Assembly: GCA_963971305.1 (NCBI GenBank)
Contig: OZ020306.1
Coordinates: forward strand, 38,275,512-38,339,511
Direction of reading: 5' to 3'
DNA: 64,000 bases
From: Arcuatula senhousia
Taxonomy: Eukaryota; Mollusca; Bivalvia; Mytilida; Mytilidae
Both the position numbers and the translations under genes were made by a program. The notes below the pieces were generated by a model. That model saw only the letters and a list, made by a program, of their open reading frames with translations. It was not told the DNA's origin and ran no database searches. Every line of letters starts with the position of its first letter. Position 1 is the first letter of the stretch. Below, piece by piece: positions 1 through 9,396 of the stretch.

Positions 1-286
1 AACGTGTGTGAAGAGTGCCACGCTTCATGCACGTAAAAGACCCCTTTGTGTACCGCCAAGTAGTGCACCACATAGGCTAAATTTTTCGCCCACTACCCAC
101 CTCTCCCCTTTTCCTGTGGTTCTTCAAAATTTACCGGTCCTTTGTTTCCCACCCCATCCCCATGTTTCATTTATCACGATTTCATGTTCATTTTATCATC
201 CTTTTCATGTTCATCGCCTGTAGATAACCTATATAGCGTTGCACGGGCGTAAAACACCAACTCACTCACTCACTCACTCCAACCTC
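1..286 (+). mobile_element. SINE family A, 5' part outside the window
   Basis: Matches the full copies at 6155-6644 and 20500-21016 from their middle to the (ACTC)n tail. It includes CATGCACGTAAAAGACCCC, the TTTCATGTTCATTTTATCA block and the TATAGCGTTGCACGGGCGTA block. A 5'-truncated second piece follows. Confidence 0.85.
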
Positions 287-410
287 TCCTCTTCCCTTTT
301 CCTGTGGTCTTCCTTTGTTTCTCACCCTACCCCATATTTCATTGATCATCATCATTTCATGTTCATTTTATCACCATTCTCATGTCCATCGCCTTTAAAG
401 GACCATGGCC
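287..410 (+). mobile_element. 5'-truncated SINE family A fragment
   Basis: Repeats the last third of the family (CTTTTCCTGTGG to ATGTCCATCGCCT) directly behind the first copy, with many substitutions and no (ACTC)n tail. Confidence 0.65.
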
Positions 411-784
411 AACATAGTTGGTATTCTGTCCATAACTTGGGCCAATATTAAAATTATCAGAAATACATGTAGCCACATTTTTAATTCAAACATGTCTAAT
501 GTAGACTTACCAATACAGAAAAATTGAAATCGGTACAATTTGATCATAGTATGAATGTATAAATCGACGGTCAAATTCGCTAAAAGTGCCATTTTCACAT
601 TTTTTTCTCACATTTCACCATATCAATGTGGGAATCCCCCAATAAGGACACTCGCAACCAACACCAACCTAGATTTTCTAAGTACAAAAATTAATTGATG
701 TCCTTAATTAATAAAACGAACTTTTTCCGCAAAATTACGTATCTGATAAAAAGTTAACTTGATATAGTTAAATATCCCTCTGTA
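411..784. other. AT-rich spacer, nothing recognised
   Basis: No supported coding sequence. The short minus ORF here has no recognisable composition. The same holds for 881-1095. Confidence 0.5.
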
Positions 785-880
785 CAGGTGTATCGATTTA
801 GCTCAGTCGGTTAGGTAGGCGGTCTTACAATCTTTTTTAAGTCATTGTAAAACGGGTTCGAGACCAACATGGTATTATTT
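785..880 (+). repeat. tRNA-like sequence (SINE head or decayed tRNA)
   Basis: A-box-like TAGCTCAGTCGG (799-810) and B-box-like GGTTCGAGACC (855-865) are at RNA polymerase III promoter spacing. The acceptor and anticodon arms do not pair well and T/A-rich sequence follows, so this is probably the head of a tRNA-derived SINE, not a working tRNA gene. Confidence 0.5.
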
Positions 881-2325
881 TTTTAAGCAATTTTACAATA
901 TATTTCTCTTTAAAAATGATTTCCGAATTTTTTATGGTGCATTTTAGTAAACGTGCATATACTTTTTCAGTGTCTTTTATTAACCCTTACTTATGTTGAA
1001 AATCATAGCTATCTTCTACTTCCTATTCGAATGTTTACATTTGGTTAAGGGTATGATTTCTTTGAATCCCACAAGCCACGACAGTTTTCTTAAAGATGAA
1101 CATTTGGTGCATGTGTTTGAAAATACATATTTTAACTCTAGCATCGAATAAAACTATGAAACCAAAATGTACCGTGTGTAAAAGGGTTATACTAGGCCAT
1201 GCCAGAAAAATTACTGAGGAACAATATCAATTCTACAGAAAACAAGGAGAAGTGTTGAATAAAAATGACACCATTTGTTCGAAATGTAGACAGTGTTTTT
1301 ATACAAAGAGACAAAGCGTTACCCATGATTCTCCGTCCAAATATTCAGATTCTAGGCAACACTCTGCACAACCCTGCTCTGATGTAATAACTTTACCCAT
1401 GGTACAAGTTGGTAAAACTTCAAGACGATGTTGTGTTTGTTTGTCGACCACAAATTCCCTTACTACTATGCCAGAAAAAGTCAGACTTTGTGCTTTTGTC
1501 AGACAGGGTATTCTTGTACCCGTCGGAGTAAGATGCTGCTCTATGCACATCGAAGCTCAAACAAACGCTCAAACCTGGTGTTGAAATTGACAAAAGTCGA
1601 CTAAGAAAAACAAGTTCGACAATTGATTCGTCTGACTGAGCTATTGTGGCTATTAGACAGACGTCGTGGTCTTGTGATTCAGTCGACTAAGAAACGAATT
1701 GACTTTGACGATCCAAATTCATAATGAAGATATACTGAACCTTACTGGACTTACAAAGGACCAATTCGACTTTTTGGTGTCAGCCGTTACCTCATTGAAA
1801 AAATCTTCAAATAGAACACCAAGGACTGCCATTGCCATTCTATTAGTAAAGTTGAAAACAGGACTATCTCATAGGTATGATTCATAAATAAGCAGATATT
1901 TGATTACAAATGCAGAAATAGTCTATGCAAACCCTTTTGTCTGCAATAATAAATATAATATAATAACCCCTTTATTTTAATGCACTGAATCAGTCATGTC
2001 TATGTGCAAAATTAGGGTGTATGTCGCATGCTTTGTATACAGTTATTTTCAAAAACAAAAATTAAACAAGAGGTGCCGATGAGTAAAAAAGTTTTAATTA
2101 AATGTTACAGTTGTCCCTCTTTGTCCGTTTTCAGCGTACATATTATTGATATGAAAAATAACAAAGGAAAAAACCTTAGTTAACAAATCTAAAACCAAAT
2201 ATAAATTTTAAAAAAAACATATAAAGAAAGAACAAAAACAGTTAATAATCATACATACATATTACAAATGATTTGAAAATAATAATAAATATAACGAGTA
2301 CTGATTGTGACGACAACTGTCACAG

Positions 2326-3516
2326 ATGTTCCCCAAACGAACAAGATGTACCTGAAAGCAGCAAAAATACTGCCTTTTTTCAGTTTTATAGAATGTGCAA
2401 ATGATGTAAAAATATAGAATATATATGTATAATGTTCATGGCATTGTCAATGATGTGTTTAAACATACCATCTTGAAAAAATTTTGGCGCCCATCTTGGA
2501 TTAAGAAATTTCACGTTTTTGCATTTGACGGAAAAACTGTAAATATCTCTTTAGAACTTTTTAAATATTTTTGTAGTACAAGCTCTATAATACCACGCAA
2601 TTTCAAGGTGCTCCTCACTTGTGTTACTGAGATATGACAATGTCCTATATAATGAACTTTTGCTATTTATTAAAAAAAAGCGGCCATTTAAAAAATTTCG
2701 AAGTCCTTATGGAAACCTCTGATGTGGAGCATTACTCGCAACATCAAAATCTACCAGAATATTAATTTTTATCAAATTCCAAGCACTTTTAAATTGTGGC
2801 GGCCATCTTGGATTTTGAAATTTCACATTTTCGCATTTTGAGGAAAAACCGTAAATATCGCTTCAAATTTTTTTTGGTCTTTTTGTAGTACTCATCAAGC
2901 TCTATAATCCTACCGAGTTTCAAGGTCCTGACCGCTTAGGTTACCGAGATATAGCAATGTCCTATACATATGTATAATGAACTTTGGCTGTTTACTCAGA
3001 AACGTTGGCCATTTTGAAAATTCCGAAACGTTGTGCACACCTCTGATGTGCAGCATTACTCGCAACATCAAAATCTACCAGAATGTTAAATTTTATCAAA
3101 ATCCAAGCACTTTTAAATTTTGGCGGCCATCTTGGATTTTGAAATTTCACATTTTCGCAGTTTACGGAAAGACCATAAATATCGCTTCAAAATTTTTTTT
3201 GATATTTTTGTAGTACTCATCAAGCTCTATAGTCCTACCCAGTTTCAAGGTCCTGACCACCTAGGTTACCGAGATATAGCAATGTCCTACATAATGAACT
3301 TTCGCTGTTTACTCGGAAACGGTGGCCATTTTGAAAATTCCGAAAACGTTGTGCACACCTCTGATATGTGCCCTATCGCTGTGGAAAGTTTCATAAAGCT
3401 CAGTCTTCACATCTCTTCGGCTATACCAGGACAAGCGTTTTTTAGAGTGCGGAAGAAGAAGAAGAATAAGAAACGGAGTAAAAACAATATGTTCCCACAC
3501 TTCGTTTGGGGAACAT
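2326..3516 (-). mobile_element. Hairpin-headed tandem-repeat element (ATGTTCCCC family)
   Basis: Lies in the intron of the transposase pseudogene. Termini are perfect 15-bp inverted repeats, TGTTCCCCAAACGAA (2327-2341) and its complement (3501-3515). On the minus strand it opens with a hairpin (3489-3516) whose arm is ATGTTCCC, followed by TATTGTTTTTAC and a run of CTT/TTC repeats. The inside is about three tandem units of ~324 bp (from about 2440, 2741 and 3065), each with a GGCGGCCATCTTGGATT block. There is no coding sequence, so it is non-autonomous. Confidence 0.8.
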
Positions 3517-4082
3517 AATTATATGTTTGAGGAGCATAGTAAAAGACTTAACAGATTGAATCGGCTATTTTGTATCAGTACTTTCCTTTCGAATCATTTG
3601 TTTTTCTATATATTAATCTATTTCAAATGCTTCTGGTGGGAGCTTACTCCTAGTAATATGCATATACAACATAACAAAATTAACTGTTTCCATGCTTTCT
3701 TACATGTATTTTGTATTCTGCCGATTTTGGTGTGATTTAATATTTTTTTTAATTTACAGGTATTTGGCTACATTATTTGGAATTGGCTCCATAAGAACCG
3801 TTTCAAAAATTGTCCAACAAGCAAAAAATGCGCTTTCGTCCGATTTCGTTTCTTCATTTATTGGTTTCCATCATGTTAGCAGTGAAGATATTCTTGAAAA
3901 ACAAACCAGTAAATTTGCTACTCAAATCTTTAGCGATTTTCTGTCTAACTCTATTACTTGTATCATGGATGGAACATAAGTATATATTCAAAAAGGTCAC
4001 AAATACAAGTTTATTTTTGGTTTTACTGATCTATGCTCTTCATATTCAGATAGTGTTTGGCATTTTCAATATTTTTGGTAGA

Positions 4083-4126
4083 GTACCTCTGATGAGTATT
4101 GAATAGACAAACGCGCGTCAGGCGTA
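4083..4126 (+). ncRNA. Decayed hammerhead copy
   Basis: CTGATGA is kept at 4089-4095 and the GTC cleavage site is present. Stem II has become GTAT/AGAC and the conserved G of GAAA reads C, so self-cleavage is unlikely. Confidence 0.7.
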
Positions 4127-4384
4127 GCAAAATTTATTGTCTTGAACTTTGTTGTCATTTGTATTTCGAACACGACGTGAAGGTTGGCACTGCTGGTGGA
4201 GTTTGAATTCCCCGAGGTTAGCCCGCAGCGGCACCAACACTTTTGAGATGTAGAAAACATCAAAACTTTAAATTATCCGTCTAAATTTTAAAATAGTCTA
4301 AACCCTAAGGTTCTTCCTACTCCAGACATAGGTTGATTATCGTAGTAATAATTTGGTTCCCCAGTTTGGTATTTTTGGTTTTAC

Positions 4385-4564
4385 CCACCTCTCCCCTTTT
4401 TCTGCGGTTCTTCAAAATTAACCGGTCCTTTGTTTCCCACCCCACCCCATATTTCATTTATCATCAATCATTTCTTGTTCATTTTATCATCTTTTTCATG
4501 TTCATAGCCTGTAAATAACCTATATAGCGTTTGCACGGGCGTAAAACACCAACTCACTCACTCT
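4385..4564 (+). mobile_element. 5'-truncated SINE family A inside the ribozyme array
   Basis: Begins at CCACCTCTCCCC and ends in (ACTC)n. It is flanked by a 41-42-bp direct duplication of ribozyme-unit sequence (4343-4384 and 4565-4606). Confidence 0.8.
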
Positions 4565-4662
4565 TAGTAATAATTTGGTTCCCCAGTTTGGTATTTTTGG
4601 TTTTACTGATCTATGCTCTTCATATTCAGATAGTGTTTGGCATTTTCAATATTTTTGGTAGA

Positions 4663-4706
4663 GCGCCTCTGATGAGTCTTGAAAAGACGAAACGCGCGTC
4701 AGGCGT
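4663..4706 (+). ncRNA. Hammerhead ribozyme, all core residues present
   Basis: Stem I GCGCCT (4663-4668) pairs with AGGCGT (4701-4706). The core CTGATGA is at 4669-4675. Stem II is GTCT/AGAC (4676-4679 and 4685-4688) with a 5-nt loop. GAA is at 4689-4691. Stem III is A-C/G-T closed by a GCGC loop (4692-4699), and the predicted cleavage is after GTC (position 4700). The two-base-pair stem III is the minimal form known from animal retroelements, where dimeric folding usually helps cleavage. Confidence 0.85.
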
Positions 4707-5021
4707 AGCAAAATTTGTTGTCTGGAACTTTGTTGTCATTTGTATTTCGAAAACACGTGAAGGTTAGCACTGCTGGTGGAGTTTTAATTCCCCGAGGTTA
4801 GCCCGCTCCGGCACCAACACTTTTTGAGTTGGAGAAAACATCAAAGCTTTAAATTATCCGTCTAAATTTCAAAATTGTCTAAACCCTAAGGTTCTTCTTA
4901 CCTCGGAGATAGGTTGATTATCTTAGTAATAATTTGGTTCCCCAGTTTGGTATTTTTGGTTTTACTGATCTATGCTTTTCATATTAAGATAGTGTTTGGC
5001 ATTTTCAATATTTTTGGTAGA

Positions 5022-5070
5022 GCGCCTCTGCATGATTAGTCTTGAATAGACGAAACGCGCGTCAGGCGTA
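5022..5070 (+). ncRNA. Decayed hammerhead copy with split core
   Basis: Stems I and II and GAAACGCGCGTC are intact, but the core reads CTGCATGATTAG, which places extra bases in the catalytic strand. Confidence 0.7.
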
Positions 5071-5509
5071 GCAAAATTAATTGTCTGGAACTTTGTTGTC
5101 ATTTGTATTTCAAAGGAGATGCTTTTCAATGCACAAACATAGACCACTTCTCAAACCTATGGTTGTAACCTCCACTGACGGATATATAATAAGCATTTTA
5201 AGACCATATCTTGCCGATGGAAAATACAACGACGCCGGAATTGTACAACACATGATGAAATCGAATGATGAGAATATGATGAAGTGGTTTAAGAAAGAAG
5301 ATATTCTCATTTTAGACCGCGGCTTCAGGGGCGCAGAAGATTTTTTGCAGGAGTGTGGTTTTCGCACCGAGTCACCCGCCTTTCTGTCGATGTCGGATAA
5401 ACAGTTTTCGACTAAAGATGCCAATTTGTCACGTTTAGTAACCAAGATCAGATGTGCAGTGGAATCTGTAAACGGGCGTATAAAAACTTGGAGGTACTTC
5501 GATGAATAC

Positions 5510-5570
5510 AAATGACAACAAAGTTAAAAATAATAAATTTTGCTACGCCTGACGCGCGTTTCGTCTATTA
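5510..5570 (-). mobile_element. Reverse-oriented 3' fragment of the ribozyme repeat
   Basis: The minus strand reads TAGACGAAACGCGCGTCAGG followed by the start of the ribozyme unit up to TTTGTTGTCATTTGTAT. It interrupts the transposase after WRYFD, and the reading frame resumes downstream with a PNVFILNL stretch. Confidence 0.7.
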
Positions 5571-6154
5571 GTTATTCCCAATGTTTTCATCTTAAACTTG
5601 AGAGAATATCTTCGTATAGTTTGCGCGCTGTGTAACAGATTTAAACCCCCTCTAATAAATCAAAGCGAAGAACAATGTAATTGCTAGACAGATGTTATCT
5701 AGAGCTAAACACCAAATCTCCTTCAAGAGCAGGTCCTGAAAGATAAGAGTTTGCATAAGAGGTCAAAAGAATTGGCACCTCTAAATGATTGCAAGGAATA
5801 TAATGACGATTTTCCATCTTTGTATTGCGAGCGCAAAGCAGGTGCCAGAACTGTTGGATGTTGTGCACATATAGCTACAGTTTTGTGGTACTTAGGATAC
5901 GCACGGCACCAAAATTACGAAGGCAAACCAGATAAACTAACGTCATCTTTTGGGGATGCTGCATTAGACATTGATACCGAAACAGACCTGGAAAACTAAT
6001 GTTTTGTAATACTTTTATCTATATAACAACAATCCTTTAAAATTTATATCGTTGTCTTAGTCTTTTTAAGCATGATAAAACAAAACTATGCCTTTTGACA
6101 TCCTTGTGCTAAGTCAGGGCCATTACGTTCTTCAAGCCGGTTCTCCTGTATGTC

Positions 6155-6644
6155 GTCCCGTGCGGGGCCCGGGTGGCGAATAGGCCCGCAGCAGAGCCTA
6201 GCTTGTTGTAAGAGGCGACTAAGGGTCTTGGGATTCTGACGTCGGGTCAGTGCTCAGCCCACAGAGCGACCAAGTGTGCACCCTAGGTGGCTGAATAGGG
6301 TAGCCCTCGTCCGCGGGGGTTGTCAGGTCTATAATACGGAAACCCTGACCGCCGACCATAGTGGGCCAACGTGTGTGGAGAGTGCCACGCTTCATGCACG
6401 TAAAAGACCCCTTTGTGGACCGCCAAGTAGTGCACCACATAGGCTAAATTTTCCGCCCCTACCCATCTCTCCCCTTTTCCTGTGGTTCTTCAAAATTTAC
6501 CGGTCCTTTGTTTCCCACCCCACCCCATTATTCATTTATCATCATCATTTCATGTTCATTTTATCATCCTTTTCATGTTCATCGCCTGTAAATAACCTAT
6601 ATAGCGTTGCACGGGCGTGTAGCACCAACTCACTCACTCACTCA
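6155..6644 (+). mobile_element. SINE family A, full-length copy with 12-bp TSD
   Basis: CTCCTGTATGTC occurs at 6143-6154 and again at 6645-6656. The opposite palindrome arm (9111-9140) holds the uninterrupted site, so the element boundaries are exact: about 490 bp from GTCCCGTGCGGGGCCC to the (ACTC)n tail. There is no coding capacity. The head (GGGCCCGGGTGGCGAATAGG) has at most a weak A-box-like GGTGGCGAATAGG; I cannot assign it to tRNA, 5S or 7SL. Confidence 0.9.
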
Positions 6645-7043
6645 CTCCTGTATGTCTTTTCTTCTTGGAGATATGAGATTGATCTTCCCAGTTTGGAAGT
6701 CTTGTTTTTATTTTTATTTAAAAAAATATAAATTACCGATATTTTTAACCACATACTTAAATAGCAGTGGCCTTTAACCTGGTGAATGCCCTGTCCTTTT
6801 AAAATAAGATAGTCGACTGATGTATATTTTTAACATGTGACGTATCTCATTGTCTAAAAATAACTATCTACCTGGGTAAATATCGGTTAAATACTCTGTG
6901 TAAGAAATATAGGGAAAGTTGGCCATTGTCCTTACCTATATAGCGTTTCAAGGACGTAAAACACCAACTCACCCCTCAATAGTCGTGTACTTCTTTCAAA
7001 CGATGAGATGGTTGGTAGATTTATACCACTACTATTTGGCTGA

Positions 7044-7307
7044 TTACATCAATCCCGATCTTGGCTGTAAAAGCATAATTTCTTCTCGAGTTTCAGCCTC
7101 AGGCATCTCAGTGTTCTCTGTGTTTTCTGTCTCTGTAACATCATTTTGACCAGTTTGATATTCGTCAGTATCTGAGATATCATACTGATATTCATCACCA
7201 CCGCCCACATGTGTAGTTTGGTTTTTACGCTTCACCAAGTCTATACACCATTTCAAAAATGCTTGGGTTCGAATCACTGGATTCACTCTATTGAATGAAT
7301 CCCGCAA
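7044..7307 (-). pseudogene. Acidic C-terminal ORF in the left palindrome arm, unknown family
   Basis: About 87 codons on the minus strand, ending at a stop, with SFNRVNPVIRTQAFLKWCID and then an Asp/Glu/Thr-rich tail. The mirror copy in the right arm (about 8490-8752, plus strand) has lost frame. I do not recognise the family; a C-terminus of a transposable-element protein is the likeliest reading. Confidence 0.35.
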
Positions 7308-9396
7308 AGGATACCAAAATGTGACGGTAAAGTGATTACTGTTTGTTTCTATTGGTTAGCTATACCAATGCAAACCACAAAGGTATGGTCATAACTTTGC
7401 ATTGATATAGTGACCTCTATATGTTGATGACATGAAAGTTCATGAAAATGGAGTTTCTACATGGGGGGTACCTCTTAACAAAACAAAAAATAGTAATTTA
7501 TCAATTTATATATCACTCAATAAACAATGTGATATCCAGTCAAATTCTGAATCTAGAATCCTTTTTAATAGAACCAGTAGATGCCCAAAGGATATACAGA
7601 CTGATTATACATTACATCTCTGAATACAAAAAAAAAATAGTTATCTTCCTAGAATCCTTCTTAATAGAACCAGTAGATGCCCAAAGTATATACAGAAACT
7701 TTTGACCCATCCCCTTGCCTTTCTATTCCTGATCAAACAGTGACTTTGAATCAGTTAAAGAAGGGAGATAACTTTTTTTGTATTCAGAGATATAATATAT
7801 ACCAGTCTGTATTACTGGTTCTATTAAAAAGGGTTCTAGAATTTGACTAGATATCACATTATATGTGCATTGAGTGATATATAAATTAATACAGTTAATA
7901 TTTCTTGTTTTGTTAAGAGTTACCCCCATGTAGAAACTCCATTTTCATGAACCTTTTCAACATATAGAGGTGACTATATCAATTCGAAGTTTTGATCATA
8001 CCTTATTTGATTTGGTACAGCTCACCTATAGAAACAAACGGTAGACACTTTACTGTCACAGTGTAATGAGTTATTTACCTTTTATATAGCAAGAAAAACG
8101 CACAGCAGCATCAACAACCATAGGACAGCCATGATACACAAACGTTTTATGTTAGGTATGTGCCTGCCTAACGAAAAAACGCACGAATAACGCAACGCAT
8201 CACAAGGCTGTTGTTGGCTGTTCAACAGTCGCAGGCAAATACTCATCTTGGCTTCCTAAGGGAATCGATAGAAACCGTAAAACGATCATACGATTAGTTA
8301 CTATTTCTTGTTTTGTTAAGAGTTACCCCCATGTAGAAACTCCATTTTCATGAACTTTCATGTCATCAACATATATAGAGGTCACTATATCAATGCAAAG
8401 TTATGACCATACCTTCGTGGTTTGCATTGGTACAGCTAACCAATAGAAACAAACAGTAATCACTTTACCGTCACATTTTGGTATCCTTTGCGGGATTTAT
8501 TCAATAGAGTGAATCCAGTGATTCTAACCCAAGCATTTTTGAAATGGTGTATAGACTTGGTGAAGCGTAAAAAACCAAACTACACATGTGGGCAGTGGTG
8601 ATGAATATCAGTATGATATCTCAGATACTGACGAATATCAAACTGGTCAAAATGATGTTACAGAGACAGAAAACACAGAGAACACTGAGATGCCTGAGGC
8701 TGAAACTCGAGAAGAAATTATGCTTTTACAGCCAAGATCGGGATTGATGTAATCAGCCAAATAGTAGTGGTATAAATCTACCAACCATCTCATCGTTTGA
8801 AAGAAGTACACGACTATTGAGGGGTGAGTTGGTGTTTTACGTCCTTGAAACGCTATATAGGTAAGGACCATGGCCAACTTTCCATATTTTTCTTACACAT
8901 AGTATTTAACCGATATTTACCCAGGTAGATAGTTATTTTTAGACAATGAGCTACATCAGTCGACTATTTTATTTTAAAAGGACAGGGCATTCACCAGGTT
9001 AAAGGCCACTGCTATTTAAGTATGTGGTTAAAAATATCGGTAATTTATATTTTTTTAAATAAAAATAACAACGAGACTACCAAACTGGGAAGATCAATCT
9101 CATATCTCCAAGAAGAAAAGACATACAGGAGAACCGGCTTGAAGAACGTAATGACCCTGACTTAGCGCAAGGATGTCAAAAGGCATAGTTTTGTTTTAGC
9201 ATGCTTAAAAAAGACTAAGACAACGATATAAATTTTAAAGGATTGTTGTTATATAGATAAAAGTATTACAAAACATTAGTTTTCCAGGTCAGTTTCGGTA
9301 TCAATGTCTAATGCAGCATCCCCAAAAGATGACGTTCGTTTATCTGGTTTGCCTTCGTAATTTTGGTGCCGTGCGTATCCTAAGTACCACAAAACT

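Larger units (their letters stand above)
4009..5111 (+). repeat. Tandem hammerhead-ribozyme repeats (retrozyme-like), about 3 units of ~358 bp
   Basis: Units share TTTGGTTCCCCAGTTTGGTA, GATAGTGTTTGGCATTTTCA and a hammerhead core. The core positions are 4089 (decayed), 4669 (intact) and 5028 (core split by extra bases). Two units are ~358 bp apart; the other pair is stretched by a SINE fragment at 4385-4564. Tandem units of this size with one hammerhead each match the described architecture of metazoan retrozymes, which spread through small circular RNAs. The array sits inside the transposase reading frame, between the codons for YKF and QRRCFSMHKH. Confidence 0.8.
1138..6000 (+). pseudogene. 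DDE_Tnp_4-type transposase gene, broken, intron-containing
   Basis: Fragments in order make one transposase. 1158-1584 has an N-terminal cysteine-rich zinc-binding region (CTVC...CSKC, then CCVC...CCSMH). A frameshifted piece to about 1874 contains LTGLTKDQFDFLVSAV. An intron (donor about 1875, acceptor about 3758) follows. 3759-4008 contains the first catalytic Asp in MDGT (3968-3970). 5112-5509 contains the second Asp in LDRGFRG (5315-5317) and the Glu in VESVNGRIKTW (5462-5464). 5567-5640 continues PNVFILNL. 5751-5999 is a C-terminal part with GARTVGCCAHIATVLWYLG, a SWIM-like zinc motif whose first CxC has become CER. Damage: frameshift near 1590-1700, TAC to TAA after MDGT, a ribozyme-repeat insertion at 4009-5111, and a small reverse insertion at about 5510-5566. 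I recognise the family from uncharacterised bivalve and cnidarian proteins. It could derive from a transposon or a host-adopted copy. Confidence 0.8.
5879..9396. repeat. Large inverted duplication (palindrome) about 3.5 kb long
   Basis: Sequence from 5879 rightwards (AGTTTTGTGGTACTTAGG) is repeated in reverse complement from 9396 leftwards (CCTAAGTACCACAAAACT). Matched blocks are 5879-6154 with 9121-9396, 6657-7490 with 8303-9117, and 7490-7730 with about 7745-7900. The centre is near 7740. The right arm carries an extra partial copy (about 7890-8062) and about 230 bp (8065-8300) with no partner. The left arm carries a SINE that the right arm lacks. The outer edge of the right arm abuts the 42-bp minisatellite exactly. 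Confidence 0.85.

Noticed and set aside
799..865. Functional tRNA gene
   Set aside because: Box A and B are present, but acceptor and anticodon stems do not pair, so kept only as a tRNA-like repeat.
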